A stretch of DNA of 31,938 bases from CAYZHV01 sp046541355. GTDB lineage: Bacteria; Spirochaetota; Spirochaetia; DSM-27196; Alkalispirochaetaceae. Below are positions 21,756 through 29,446 of this stretch, piece by piece (the stretch's first letter is position 1; every line of letters starts with the position of its first letter). Position numbers and translations under genes: made by a program. Location: NCBI GenBank assembly GCA_046541355.1, contig JBKHDM010000029.1, positions 1 to 31,938 on the forward strand. The letters are read 5' to 3'. Under the pieces are notes generated by a model. It worked only from the letters and a program-made list of their open reading frames with translations, did no database searches and was not told the origin of the DNA.

Positions 21756-23414
21756 ATGGCTAAACAATTGATGTTTGATGAGGAAGCGCGCCGTTCGCTT
21801 CTCAAGGGAGTGGAAAAGCTCTCCAACGCAGTTAAGGTGACCCTTGGTCCCAAGGGTCGCAACGTGCTCCTGGACAAGAAGTTCGGTGCGCCGACTGTCA
21901 CTAAGGATGGTGTTTCGGTCGCCAAGGAGATCGAGCTCGAAGATCCCTACGAGAACATGGGTGCCCAACTCCTCAAGGAAGTAGCGACCAAGACCAACGG
22001 CGTTGCCGGAGACGGCACCACCACCGCCACGGTTCTCGCCTACTCCATTATCAAGGAGGGGCTCAAGAGCGTCGCCGCCGGTATCAACCCGATGGGCATC
22101 AAGCGGGGGATCGATCAGGCGGTTACCCACGCGGTCGAGGAAATCGGCAAGATGTCCAAGGTGATCAAGGACAAGGGTGAGATCGCCCAGGTCGCCGCTA
22201 TCTCCGCCAACAACGACAATGAGATCGGCGACGAGATCGCCGGTGCGATGGAGAAGGTTGGAAAGGACGGCGTCATCACCGTGGAAGAGTCGAAGACGAT
22301 CGAGACTACCACGGAGTTCGTCGAGGGGATGCAGTTCGACCGCGGCTACCTCTCTCCCTACTTCGCGACCAATCGCGACACGATGACCGCCCAGCTTGAT
22401 AACCCGTACATCCTGATCCATGACAAGAAGATCTCGAGCATGAAGGACCTCCTCCCGATCCTCGAGAAGGTTGCCCAGGCGAGCCGCCCGATCCTCATCA
22501 TCGCCGAGGACATCGAGGGCGAGGCGCTTGCAACCCTCGTGGTCAACTCGATTCGAGGCACCCTCAACGCGGTTGCCGTCAAGGCGCCGGGCTTTGGTGA
22601 TCGCCGAAAGGCGATGCTCGAGGACATCGCGATCCTCACCGGCGGTCAGGTGATCTCCGAGGAGCTCGGACTCAAGCTCGAGACCACCGACATCAGTCAG
22701 CTCGGCTCCGCCCAGACCGTCAAGGTCAGCAAGGAAGACACCACCGTCATCAACGGCGGCGGCAAGGCTGGGGATATCAAGGATCGTGCCGCCCAGATCA
22801 AGGCGCAGATCGAGGATACCACCTCCGACTACGACCGGGAGAAGCTTCAGGAGCGACTTGCCAAGCTCTCCGGCGGTGTGGCGGTTATCAACGTCGGCGC
22901 GGCTACCGAGACGGAGCTCAAGGAGAAGAAGCACCGGGTCGAGGACGCGCTCTCCGCTACCCGGGCAGCGATCGAGGAGGGGATCATCCCCGGTGGTGGT
23001 CTCGCCCTGGTTCAGACGGTTGCGGCCCTCGATAAGATCGACCTCTCCTCCATGGCGGAGGACGCGAAGGTCGGCTTTAACATCGTAAAACGCGCCCTCG
23101 AGGAGCCGATCCGGCAGATCGCTCACAACGCAGGTCTCGACGGGTCGATCGTCGCCAACCAGGCGAAGCATGAGAAAAAAGGTATCGGCTTTGACGCCGC
23201 CACCATGGAATGGGTCGACCTGGTAAAGAAGGGTATTATCGACCCCGCAAAGGTTACCCGCTCCGCTCTGCAGAACGCCGCATCGATTGCCGGACTGCTG
23301 CTTACCACCGAGGCCGCGGTCACCGATCTTCCTGAGAAGGATGACGGTGGCGCAGCCGGTGCCGCCGGAATGGGCGGTATGGGTGGCATGGGCGGTATGG
23401 GCGGCATGATGTAA
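21756..23414 (+). CDS. groL: Chaperonin GroEL (60 kDa)
   Basis: ATP-driven folding chamber that works with GroES. The 552 residues run without gaps from MAKQLMFDEEARRSLLKGVE to a Gly-Met tail (GGMGGMGGMGGMM). Seen: KVTLGPKGRNVLLDKKFGAPTVTKDGV, the ATP-binding GDGTTTATVLA, the apical FDRGYLSPYF, and RVEDALSATRAAIEEGIIPGGG. The sequence recalls treponemal GroEL. AGAGG stands seven bases before the ATG. groES is not adjacent. The 133 bp upstream (21623-21755) hold no CIRCE-type inverted repeat (TTAGCACTC-N9-GAGTGCTAA) and no clear sigma-32 promoter, so heat regulation is not evident. Confidence 0.98.
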   Translation: MAKQLMFDEEARRSLLKGVEKLSNAVKVTLGPKGRNVLLDKKFGAPTVTKDGVSVAKEIELEDPYENMGAQLLKEVATKTNGVAGDGTTTATVLAYSIIKEGLKSVAAGINPMGIKRGIDQAVTHAVEEIGKMSKVIKDKGEIAQVAAISANNDNEIGDEIAGAMEKVGKDGVITVEESKTIETTTEFVEGMQFDRGYLSPYFATNRDTMTAQLDNPYILIHDKKISSMKDLLPILEKVAQASRPILIIAEDIEGEALATLVVNSIRGTLNAVAVKAPGFGDRRKAMLEDIAILTGGQVISEELGLKLETTDISQLGSAQTVKVSKEDTTVINGGGKAGDIKDRAAQIKAQIEDTTSDYDREKLQERLAKLSGGVAVINVGAATETELKEKKHRVEDALSATRAAIEEGIIPGGGLALVQTVAALDKIDLSSMAEDAKVGFNIVKRALEEPIRQIAHNAGLDGSIVANQAKHEKKGIGFDAATMEWVDLVKKGIIDPAKVTRSALQNAASIAGLLLTTEAAVTDLPEKDDGGAAGAAGMGGMGGMGGMGGMM

Positions 23415-23450
23415 GAAGTGCGGCCAACTCAATAACGCGTGTGGAATTAG

Positions 23451-23478
23451 GGCCGTCCCTCGAAGGGGCGGCCTTTTT
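23451..23478 (+). terminator. Intrinsic terminator of groEL
   Basis: GGCCGTCCCT pairs with AGGGGCGGCC around a three-base loop and is followed by five T. It stands 36 bp after the groEL stop codon. Confidence 0.9.
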
Positions 23479-23502
23479 CTATGGAACTGTTACCCTTCGA
23501 GC

Positions 23503-23511
23503 TGTTATACT
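23503..23511 (+). promoter_or_regulatory. Extended -10 promoter of the small gene at 23526
   Basis: TG-T-TATACT (23503-23511) is an extended -10 motif with no convincing -35. It predicts a transcript start near 23518 and a leader of only about 8 nt before the ATG at 23526, where no Shine-Dalgarno sequence is present. Confidence 0.5.
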
Positions 23512-23525
23512 CCCCCTCGCACGTT

Positions 23526-23819
23526 ATGAAACGGGAAGACTTCATTTTTACCATCGGGTTCAGCGGAACCCGGGCCGTGGTCGATGCGAAGGCAAAGGGG
23601 CAGTACGGCAAGCTGTCGACGGATGAGCTCCTCGAACGGGGGCTCTACCGAGCCGCCTTCTGCTCGGCTCTCCACACAGGTGATCAGGATGAACTCGAGC
23701 GGTTTCGCCTCGCCTACGTCGAGCGAACCGGACAGCAGATCGAGACGACCCTCGCCCTGAAACGGCTGTTCGGTATCTTTGAAGTACCCGAAAACGTCAG
23801 CAAGGTCGAGGCAATCTGA
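23526..23819 (+). CDS. Small uncharacterised protein (97 aa)
   Basis: Not recognised. The protein begins MKREDFIFTIGFSGTRAVVD and is a mix of short strands and charged helices (STDELLERGLYRAAFCSALHTGD, DELERFRLAYVERTGQ). It has no signal or membrane segment and a single cysteine. The frame opens at 23481, but the 15 upstream residues lie within the promoter region, and the extended -10 box fits ATG 23526. It lies alone between the groEL terminator and the yajC gene. Codon use matches the neighbouring genes (third-position G/C), so it looks like a real gene and not a spurious frame. Confidence 0.75.
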   Translation: MKREDFIFTIGFSGTRAVVDAKAKGQYGKLSTDELLERGLYRAAFCSALHTGDQDELERFRLAYVERTGQQIETTLALKRLFGIFEVPENVSKVEAI

Positions 23820-23827
23820 GTAACTCC

Positions 23828-23857
23828 TTATCTTGACTGGCGCTAAGGCTCTATGAT
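23828..23857 (+). promoter_or_regulatory. Possible promoter of yajC-secD-secF
   Basis: TATGAT (23852-23857) is a good -10. The -35 is ambiguous: TTATCT (23828-23833) is 18 bp away, whereas the better hexamer TTGACT (23833-23838) is only 13 bp away. About 30 bp of leader containing AAGGA precede yajC. Confidence 0.35.
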
Positions 23858-23893
23858 AGCCTGCCGAAATCTCTGTGACCCAAGGACGATAAC

Positions 23894-24304
23894 ATGGAAC
23901 GCATTATAGGTAATCTCTTGCCCCTCATGGGCGCGCCGGAGGGCGCGGCCGGTGGGAGCCCGCAGTCGGTTCTGCCGACCTTTGTGACCTTCGGACTGGT
24001 CTTCCTCATCTTCTACTTTCTCATTATCAGACCTCAGAACAAGAAGCAGAAAGAGACCAAGGAGATGCTCTCGGCCCTGCAAAAGGGGGACCGGGTAGCG
24101 ACGATCGGCGGCATTCGCGGCACGATCCACGCCCTGAAGGATGAATCGGTAGTTCTCAAGGTCGACGACAACACCAAGCTCGAGTTCAGTCGGAGCGCGG
24201 TGGCCAACGTGCTGGAGAAAAAGGGTGGCTCCGGCAAGAAGACAAAGCAGGCGCAGGTGGAGGAAGAACCCTCCGAAGAGTCCGAGGACGAAGAAAACGC
24301 CTAA
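23894..24304 (+). CDS. yajC: Preprotein translocase accessory subunit YajC
   Basis: Small membrane protein that associates with SecD and SecF in the holotranslocon. One transmembrane helix (about residues 32-48, VTFGLVFLIFYFLIIRPQ) carries the diagnostic RPQNKKQKE motif. It is followed by the cytoplasmic LQKGDRVATIGGIRGTI domain. The C-terminal 30 residues are a Lys-then-Glu/Asp tail (QVEEEPSEESEDEENA), longer than usual; total 136 residues. AAGGA lies seven bases before the ATG. It is followed by secD after 30 bp. Confidence 0.96.
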   Translation: MERIIGNLLPLMGAPEGAAGGSPQSVLPTFVTFGLVFLIFYFLIIRPQNKKQKETKEMLSALQKGDRVATIGGIRGTIHALKDESVVLKVDDNTKLEFSRSAVANVLEKKGGSGKKTKQAQVEEEPSEESEDEENA

Positions 24305-24334
24305 CCCAGAAACCCGAGACGCCGGAGCTATCTC

Positions 24335-26059
24335 ATGAGTAAACGACTACGACTACTGCTCATTCTCCTCCTTGCAGGATTTGGTGTACTCACCTTCCTC
24401 CCTACCTTCCAGTGGTACTTCACCGTACCCGAGGATATGAAGCAGCTTGCAACCTCCTCCCGGGTACAGATCCGGGATTACGCCGTTCGTCAGGCGCGGG
24501 AGGCGCTTGGAGATCTCCGGGTGGCGGCCCAGGCGGACAATCCGCTCCCCGAGGAGTACAGCTTCCTGATACCCGAGGCGGAGGAGAACTTCAGTCTCGA
24601 GGGTCGGGATATTCCCGAGACCTGGGGCACCGAGGAGGTGCTCTCGAGCTTTCGCAGCGAGAACGAAGCTTTCGAGTTCCTCGAGGAGCACTACGCCGAG
24701 GAGATCTTTGCCCTGAAGGATCGGCGTGAGCAGATCATTCAGCTCGGCCTCGATCTCTCCGGCGGTATGAGCGTGACCCTCGAGGCGGATGCGGAGAGCC
24801 TCGAGGAGCGGCTCGGGGAGGAGCCCTCCGAGGCTGAGCTCGACGACGCCGTCGACCGGGCGATGGAGATCCTCAACAACCGTATCGACCGCTTCGGCGT
24901 AACCGAGCCGGTCATCCGGCGACAGGAGAACAACCAGATTCTCATCGAGATCCCCGGTGACGCGGACCCTGAGCGGGTCAACTCCTTTCTCCGGGGGCGC
25001 GGCAGCCTCAACTTTCACATTGTCCACGAGGAGCCGACGCAGCGGCTCATCGAGCTTCAGCAGGAGGAGCCGGGCTGGACCCCTGAGATCGACGGCACTC
25101 CGGAGTGGATACCCGCGGGGAGTGAGGTTGTTCCCTACCTTACCCGGGACCAGTACGGGATCGACCAGCTGGTGCGCTACATTGTTATCTACTCGGACAT
25201 CGAGACCTACGGCCTCGACGGCTCCCACATCCAGGACGCCGAAACCGGACGGGACCCCCTTACCAACCAGCCTGTGGTCAACTTTGTCCTCGACGGCGAG
25301 GGCTCGGACATCTTTTCCCGGCTTACCCGGGACAACGTTGGCTCCTCCCTGGCGATCGTGATGGACGATACGGTCCGCGCCTACGCGCGAATCCAGGAGG
25401 AGATCCCCACCGGACAGGTGAGGATCAGCGGTTTCAGCCAGGAGGAGGCGCAGAATATCGCCCTGGTCCTGCGGACCGCCGCCCTCCCGGTCGACCTGAT
25501 TGTCCTCAACCAGGAGCGAATCGGAGCCTCCCTCGGACAGCAGGCGATCGAGGCGGGCCTCCGGGCGATCGGTCTCGGATTCGTGCTGGTCATTATCTTT
25601 ATGGCGCTCTACTACAAGGGCGCGGGTATAGTTGCCGACCTCGCCCTCCTGCTCAATCTCTTTTTTATCGTCTCGATTCTCTCAGCCTTCAACCTCACCC
25701 TCACTCTCACAAGCATTGCGGGAATCATCCTCACCGTGGGTATGGCTGTGGACGCAAACGTTATCATCTTCGAGCGGATAAAAGAGGAGTACCGCCTCGG
25801 CAAGAGCCCCCGGGCCGCAATTGCCGCAGGATTCCAGAAGGCGTTCTGGACGATTATGGACGCGAACATCACAACCTTTATCGCGGCGATCTTTCTCTCC
25901 CAGCTCGGCACCGGCCCGGTTCAGGGATTTGCGGTAACCCTTGCGGTTGGTATCGTCTCGTCGATGTTTACTGCGCTGTTCGTCTCCCGCCTCGTTTTCG
26001 ATTTCAGCACTGAGGTGCTCAAACGCTCCAAGCTCAGCATCGGATGGAGGATCAGATGA
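24335..26059 (+). CDS. secD: Protein translocase subunit SecD
   Basis: Uses the proton gradient to pull exported proteins through SecYEG on the periplasmic side. The first helix (7-25) is followed by a large periplasmic region with the family motifs LGLDLSGGMSV and NNRIDRFGVTEPVIRR. Five C-terminal helices begin near residue 405; among them GMAVDANVIIFERIKEE carries the conserved Asp and Arg for proton coupling. The 574 residues are typical. GGAG lies seven bases before the ATG. The TGA stop overlaps the secF start. Confidence 0.97.
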   Translation: MSKRLRLLLILLLAGFGVLTFLPTFQWYFTVPEDMKQLATSSRVQIRDYAVRQAREALGDLRVAAQADNPLPEEYSFLIPEAEENFSLEGRDIPETWGTEEVLSSFRSENEAFEFLEEHYAEEIFALKDRREQIIQLGLDLSGGMSVTLEADAESLEERLGEEPSEAELDDAVDRAMEILNNRIDRFGVTEPVIRRQENNQILIEIPGDADPERVNSFLRGRGSLNFHIVHEEPTQRLIELQQEEPGWTPEIDGTPEWIPAGSEVVPYLTRDQYGIDQLVRYIVIYSDIETYGLDGSHIQDAETGRDPLTNQPVVNFVLDGEGSDIFSRLTRDNVGSSLAIVMDDTVRAYARIQEEIPTGQVRISGFSQEEAQNIALVLRTAALPVDLIVLNQERIGASLGQQAIEAGLRAIGLGFVLVIIFMALYYKGAGIVADLALLLNLFFIVSILSAFNLTLTLTSIAGIILTVGMAVDANVIIFERIKEEYRLGKSPRAAIAAGFQKAFWTIMDANITTFIAAIFLSQLGTGPVQGFAVTLAVGIVSSMFTALFVSRLVFDFSTEVLKRSKLSIGWRIR

Positions 26060-27153
26060 GGCAGACCATCCAGTTTACGAAAATCACAACCGCTATGGTC
26101 GTTCTCTCGGTGGCGCTCATCGTCGCCGGTTTGGCAGGTACCATCGTCCGCGGCGGTTTTAACCTCGGTATCGACTTTGAGGCGGGTCTCACACAGACTG
26201 TCGCCATCGACGCCACAGAAGATGTAAGCGCCGAAGGGCTCCGGGGACTCCTCGAGGAGGAGCTTCCGGGGGTGCAGGTTACCAGAGTAGGTCAGGTTGA
26301 ACAGAGCACCTTCAGTGTCCGGGTCAGTCAGGAGGAGTCGGGGGAGGATGTTTCCAACACCGTCTCCCAGCAGATCGAAGAGATCCTCGAAGCTGAGTAT
26401 GGAGCGGCCTCTGTAGAGACCCTCGAGACCGCCTTTGTAGAAAGCCGGTTTTCCCAGGAGCTTGCACGGCAGGCGATCCTCCTTACCGCCCTCGCCCTGC
26501 TCCTGATTCTGGTCTATATCTGGTTCCGATTCCGCCTCGGCTACGCCGTCTCGGCGATCACCGCACTGGTTCACGACACCGCTCTTGTGGTCTTTTTTAT
26601 CGGGTCGATCCAGATGGAGGTTTCCACCGCTACAATAGCCGCTGTCCTGACGATCATCGGTTACTCCCTCAACGACACCATCGTTATTTTTGACCGGATC
26701 AGGGAGAACGAAATCCTCATGCGGGAGGCGAGCTACGAGCAGCGGGTTAACGTAAGTATCACCCAGAGCCTCGGGCGAACGGTGATTACCTCGGTGACCA
26801 CCTTTCTCGCGGTCCTCGCGATCTTCATATTCGCAACCGGCACGATTCAGGACTTTGCCCTCGCCCTCATGGTCGGCGTTGTCGTTGGCACCTACTCCTC
26901 CATTTTTATCGCCTCCCCCACGCTGCTGCTCTGGCAGCGCAAGGCTCGGGAGCGCTCCCGGCGGAGGGAGGGCGAAAAGTACCACAGCAGCGGCTCGTCC
27001 TCGGAGAAAAAGGAGCCGGTGGGTGCGGAGAAGAGCCCGAGTGAGGCGGCCGCTCCGGTTGACCTCGACGCGGTCAAGCGAGAGATCACCCAGAAAAAGA
27101 GCCCCGGGGGCGCAAAGGGTGTTCCCCGGGCAAAACGAAAAGGAAAAAAATAG
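26056..27153 (+). CDS. secF: Protein translocase subunit SecF
   Basis: Partner of SecD. One N-terminal helix (TAMVVLSVALIVAGLAGTI) is followed by GIDFEAGLTQTV, the place of the usual GIDFxGG motif, here with Ala replacing the first Gly. The C-terminal helices include YSLNDTIVIFDRIRENE, the conserved proton-path segment. The last 65 residues are a Lys/Ser/Arg-rich cytoplasmic tail longer than in E. coli. ATG 26056 is preferred over 26044 because GGAGG stands five bases upstream and it overlaps the secD stop as ATGA; 365 residues. It ends the operon before two hairpins. Confidence 0.96.
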   Translation: MRQTIQFTKITTAMVVLSVALIVAGLAGTIVRGGFNLGIDFEAGLTQTVAIDATEDVSAEGLRGLLEEELPGVQVTRVGQVEQSTFSVRVSQEESGEDVSNTVSQQIEEILEAEYGAASVETLETAFVESRFSQELARQAILLTALALLLILVYIWFRFRLGYAVSAITALVHDTALVVFFIGSIQMEVSTATIAAVLTIIGYSLNDTIVIFDRIRENEILMREASYEQRVNVSITQSLGRTVITSVTTFLAVLAIFIFATGTIQDFALALMVGVVVGTYSSIFIASPTLLLWQRKARERSRRREGEKYHSSGSSSEKKEPVGAEKSPSEAAAPVDLDAVKREITQKKSPGGAKGVPRAKRKGKK

Positions 27154-27186
27154 CTGAGGTAGCAATATCTTGGGATTTCGGTGAGC

Positions 27187-27215
27187 GGGGCAGCCTCTCC
27201 ACGGGAGGCTGCCCC
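27187..27215. terminator. Perfect 11-bp hairpin downstream of secF
   Basis: GGGGCAGCCTC (27187-27197) pairs exactly with GAGGCTGCCCC (27205-27215) around seven bases. The following CTCTCCTTT is only weakly U-rich, so it may protect the 3' end or assist the stronger terminator 30 bp downstream. Confidence 0.55.
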
Positions 27216-27243
27216 CTCTCCTTTACCCGCCTTATTCTATCGC

Positions 27244-27272
27244 CGCGCCGCCTTGCGAGGCGGCGCGTTTTT
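27244..27272 (+). terminator. Intrinsic terminator of yajC-secD-secF
   Basis: CGCGCCGCCT pairs perfectly with AGGCGGCGCG around a TGCG loop and is followed by TTTTT. The loop and adjoining bases also form the -35 element of the next promoter. Confidence 0.9.
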
Positions 27273-27280
27273 GGTATAGT
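27253..27280 (+). promoter_or_regulatory. Promoter of the nitroreductase gene, leaderless
   Basis: TTGCGA (27253-27258), inside the preceding terminator hairpin, and TATAGT (27275-27280) are 16 bp apart. Six bases separate the -10 from the ATG at 27287 and there is no ribosome-binding sequence, so the mRNA probably starts at the initiation codon. Confidence 0.6.
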
Positions 27281-27286
27281 AGCGTC

Positions 27287-27856
27287 ATGCAAGAAATCAT
27301 CGCTCCGATCCGAGAGCGTCGTGCCCGACGCGCCCTCGACAGCCGTCCGGTTCCGCCGGAGGTAAGAGACCGAATCCTCGAGGCCGCGACCTTCGCCCCC
27401 TCCTGCTTCAACAACCAGCCGTGGCGCTTTCTCGTCCTCGACGACCCCGAGGCTCTCTCGAGGGCAAAGGAGTTTCTCGTCGGGGGCAACTACTGGGCAG
27501 AGCGGGCTCCCCTGATTATCGGCGTGGTCACCCGCAACGATCTCGACTGCCGGCTCGACGGAGGACGGGAGTACGCGTTTTTCGGCTGCGGCCTCGCGGT
27601 GGAGAACCTGCTCCTCCAGGCGACCGCCGAGGGACTCATCGCCCATCCGATAGCGGGATTCAAAGCTCCGGAGATGCGAGAAGCCTTCGACATTGATGAG
27701 TCCTTTGTCCTGCTTACCCTCATCATCGTCGGCTATCCCGGAAGCGGGGAGCACCTCTCGGAGAAACATCGGGAGTCCGAGGGCGGCGACCGGAGCCGAA
27801 AACCGATGGGGGAGGTTGTCTTTCTCAACAGCTGGAGGGTTAGCAGCGGTGGATGA
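27287..27856 (+). CDS. Nitroreductase-family FMN oxidoreductase
   Basis: 189-residue flavoenzyme that uses NAD(P)H; the physiological substrate is unknown. Family features are the N-terminal RRARRALDSRPVPPEV (FMN phosphate-binding basic residues), APSCFNNQPWRFLVL, and the C-terminal FGCGLAVENLLLQATAEGLIAHPIAGF with VGYPG. The short length suits the compact single-domain group that dimerises around two FMN. The gene opens the four-gene cluster ending in glgX and overlaps the next gene by eight bases. No membrane or export signal. Confidence 0.92.
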   Translation: MQEIIAPIRERRARRALDSRPVPPEVRDRILEAATFAPSCFNNQPWRFLVLDDPEALSRAKEFLVGGNYWAERAPLIIGVVTRNDLDCRLDGGREYAFFGCGLAVENLLLQATAEGLIAHPIAGFKAPEMREAFDIDESFVLLTLIIVGYPGSGEHLSEKHRESEGGDRSRKPMGEVVFLNSWRVSSGG

Positions 27857-28655
27857 CGCCCTCGAGAAGCTCGCCGACCGTCTGCGTTCCAAGCGGGGTT
27901 TTATCTCGGATATGGACGGCGTTCTCTACCACGGAAGCCGTCTTCTGCCGGGGGCAAAGGAGTTCATCAACTGGCTCAAGGGGGAGAAGAAGCAGTTTCT
28001 CTTTCTCACCAACTCCAGTGAGCGCTCCCGGAAGGAACTCAAACAGAAGCTCGAACTCCTCGGTGTCTCGGTGGACCTCGAGCACTTCTACACCAGCGCT
28101 CTCGCCACCGCCGGGTTTCTCGCGAGCCAGAACCCCGGCGGCAGCGCCTACGTGATCGGAGAGGCGGGACTGACCAACGCCCTCTACGATGTCGGCTTTG
28201 TCATGGACGACATAAGCCCGGACTACGTGGTGGTGGGAGAGAGCCGCAGCTACAGTTTCGAAAAGATAGAGAAGGCGATAAACCTCGTCATCCGGGGAGC
28301 AAAGCTGATCGGAACGAACCCGGACCTCACCGGACCGGTGGAGCGGGGGATTGTCCCTGCCTGCGGCGCCCTGATCAAGCCGATCGAGCTCGCCACCGGG
28401 GTACACCCCTACTTTGTCGGAAAGCCGAATCCCCTGATGATGCGCCAGGCTCTCAGACGAATCGGCTGTCGCCGGGAGGAGACCTTTATCGTGGGCGATC
28501 GGATGGACACCGACATTGTTGCAGGTCTCGAGTCGGAGATCGAGACTATTCTTGTGCTCAGTGGTGTTACCCACGAGGCGGATATGGAACGGTTTGCCTA
28601 TCGTCCTCATAACGTCCTCGAGGGCGTAGGTAAGATTCCGGAACTGGCGGGATGA
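27849..28655 (+). CDS. HAD-superfamily phosphatase, NagD/AraL type
   Basis: Cytoplasmic sugar- or nucleotide-phosphatase of the IIA HAD subfamily. The nucleophile motif ISDMDGVLYHG has D21 and the acid/base D23. Motif II is FLTNSSERS, and motif IV lies in VGDRMDTDIVAGLE after GKPNPLMMRQAL. 268 residues, as for NagD. The start is GTG 27849 with GGAGGG nine bases upstream, overlapping the end of the nitroreductase gene; the frame is open further upstream but there the codons are those of the previous gene in another phase. Substrate not assignable. Its stop overlaps the next start (ATGA). Confidence 0.92.
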   Translation: MDDALEKLADRLRSKRGFISDMDGVLYHGSRLLPGAKEFINWLKGEKKQFLFLTNSSERSRKELKQKLELLGVSVDLEHFYTSALATAGFLASQNPGGSAYVIGEAGLTNALYDVGFVMDDISPDYVVVGESRSYSFEKIEKAINLVIRGAKLIGTNPDLTGPVERGIVPACGALIKPIELATGVHPYFVGKPNPLMMRQALRRIGCRREETFIVGDRMDTDIVAGLESEIETILVLSGVTHEADMERFAYRPHNVLEGVGKIPELAG

Positions 28656-29446
28656 TGCTGCACTTCTTAAAAGAGGGAGAGAGGCAATCCGGGTCGACAC
28701 CTCTGGTTATCCTCCACGGCTTGTTCGGCTCGGGGGATAACTGGAAGTCCATCGCCCGGGAGCTTGCAATCGACCGCCTCGTGATCGCTCCCGACCTGCC
28801 GAACCATGGCGCCTCGCCTCACACCGATCGTTTCGACTACCGGGAGGTCGCCCGGGATGTCGCCGAGTTCCTCAAGGCGCTCTCCCTGCCGCCGGTTGTC
28901 CTCCTCGGCCACTCGATGGGCGGCAAGGTCGCTATGAGTCTCGCCCTCCAGGAGCCGGAGCTCGTGGAGGCGCTCCTGGTGGTGGATATCGCCCCGAGGG
29001 CGTACCCGCCCCGGCATCAGGAGGAGTTCGAGGCGATGGATCTGGTCCGCCGGGAAGGGGCGGGCAGCCGTCGGGAGGCGGAGGAGATCATGGCGCGCCT
29101 TATCGATCTGCGGGCGGTTCGCGCCTTTCTCCTCAAGAACTACGTCCCCCGGGAGGATGGAGGCTACCGGTGGAGGTTGAACCTCGACGGCCTCTGGTCT
29201 CACTACCAGCAGGTTGCCGACTGGCCCGATCACACCGGAACCTTCGACTCTCCGGTTCTCGTGATTCGAGGTGGTCGCAGTCCCTACATCCGCGAGGAGG
29301 ACAGCGACGGTTTTGAGAGACTCTTTCCCGGTTATCGCCTCGAAACGATTGAGGAGGCGGGTCACTGGCTCCACGCCGAGGCGAAGGAGGAGTTTCTGAA
29401 GATAACCGCACGGTTTCTCGCACGCCCGTCCGCTGACGCCGGTTAG
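28652..29446 (+). CDS. Alpha/beta hydrolase, YbfF-like esterase
   Basis: 264-residue soluble esterase, probably acting on small acyl esters or acyl-CoA. Seen: HGLFGSGDNW (oxyanion hole, residues 22-31), PDLPNHGASPH, the nucleophile S88 in LLGHSMGGKVAM, and H238 in EEAGHWLHAEAKEEF. The segment VVDIAPRAYPPRH is typical of the YbfF group. The acid residue is less certain. ATG 28652 overlaps the HAD gene stop as ATGA, and the stop is directly followed by the glgX start codon, so the genes are co-transcribed. Confidence 0.92.
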   Translation: MMLHFLKEGERQSGSTPLVILHGLFGSGDNWKSIARELAIDRLVIAPDLPNHGASPHTDRFDYREVARDVAEFLKALSLPPVVLLGHSMGGKVAMSLALQEPELVEALLVVDIAPRAYPPRHQEEFEAMDLVRREGAGSRREAEEIMARLIDLRAVRAFLLKNYVPREDGGYRWRLNLDGLWSHYQQVADWPDHTGTFDSPVLVIRGGRSPYIREEDSDGFERLFPGYRLETIEEAGHWLHAEAKEEFLKITARFLARPSADAG

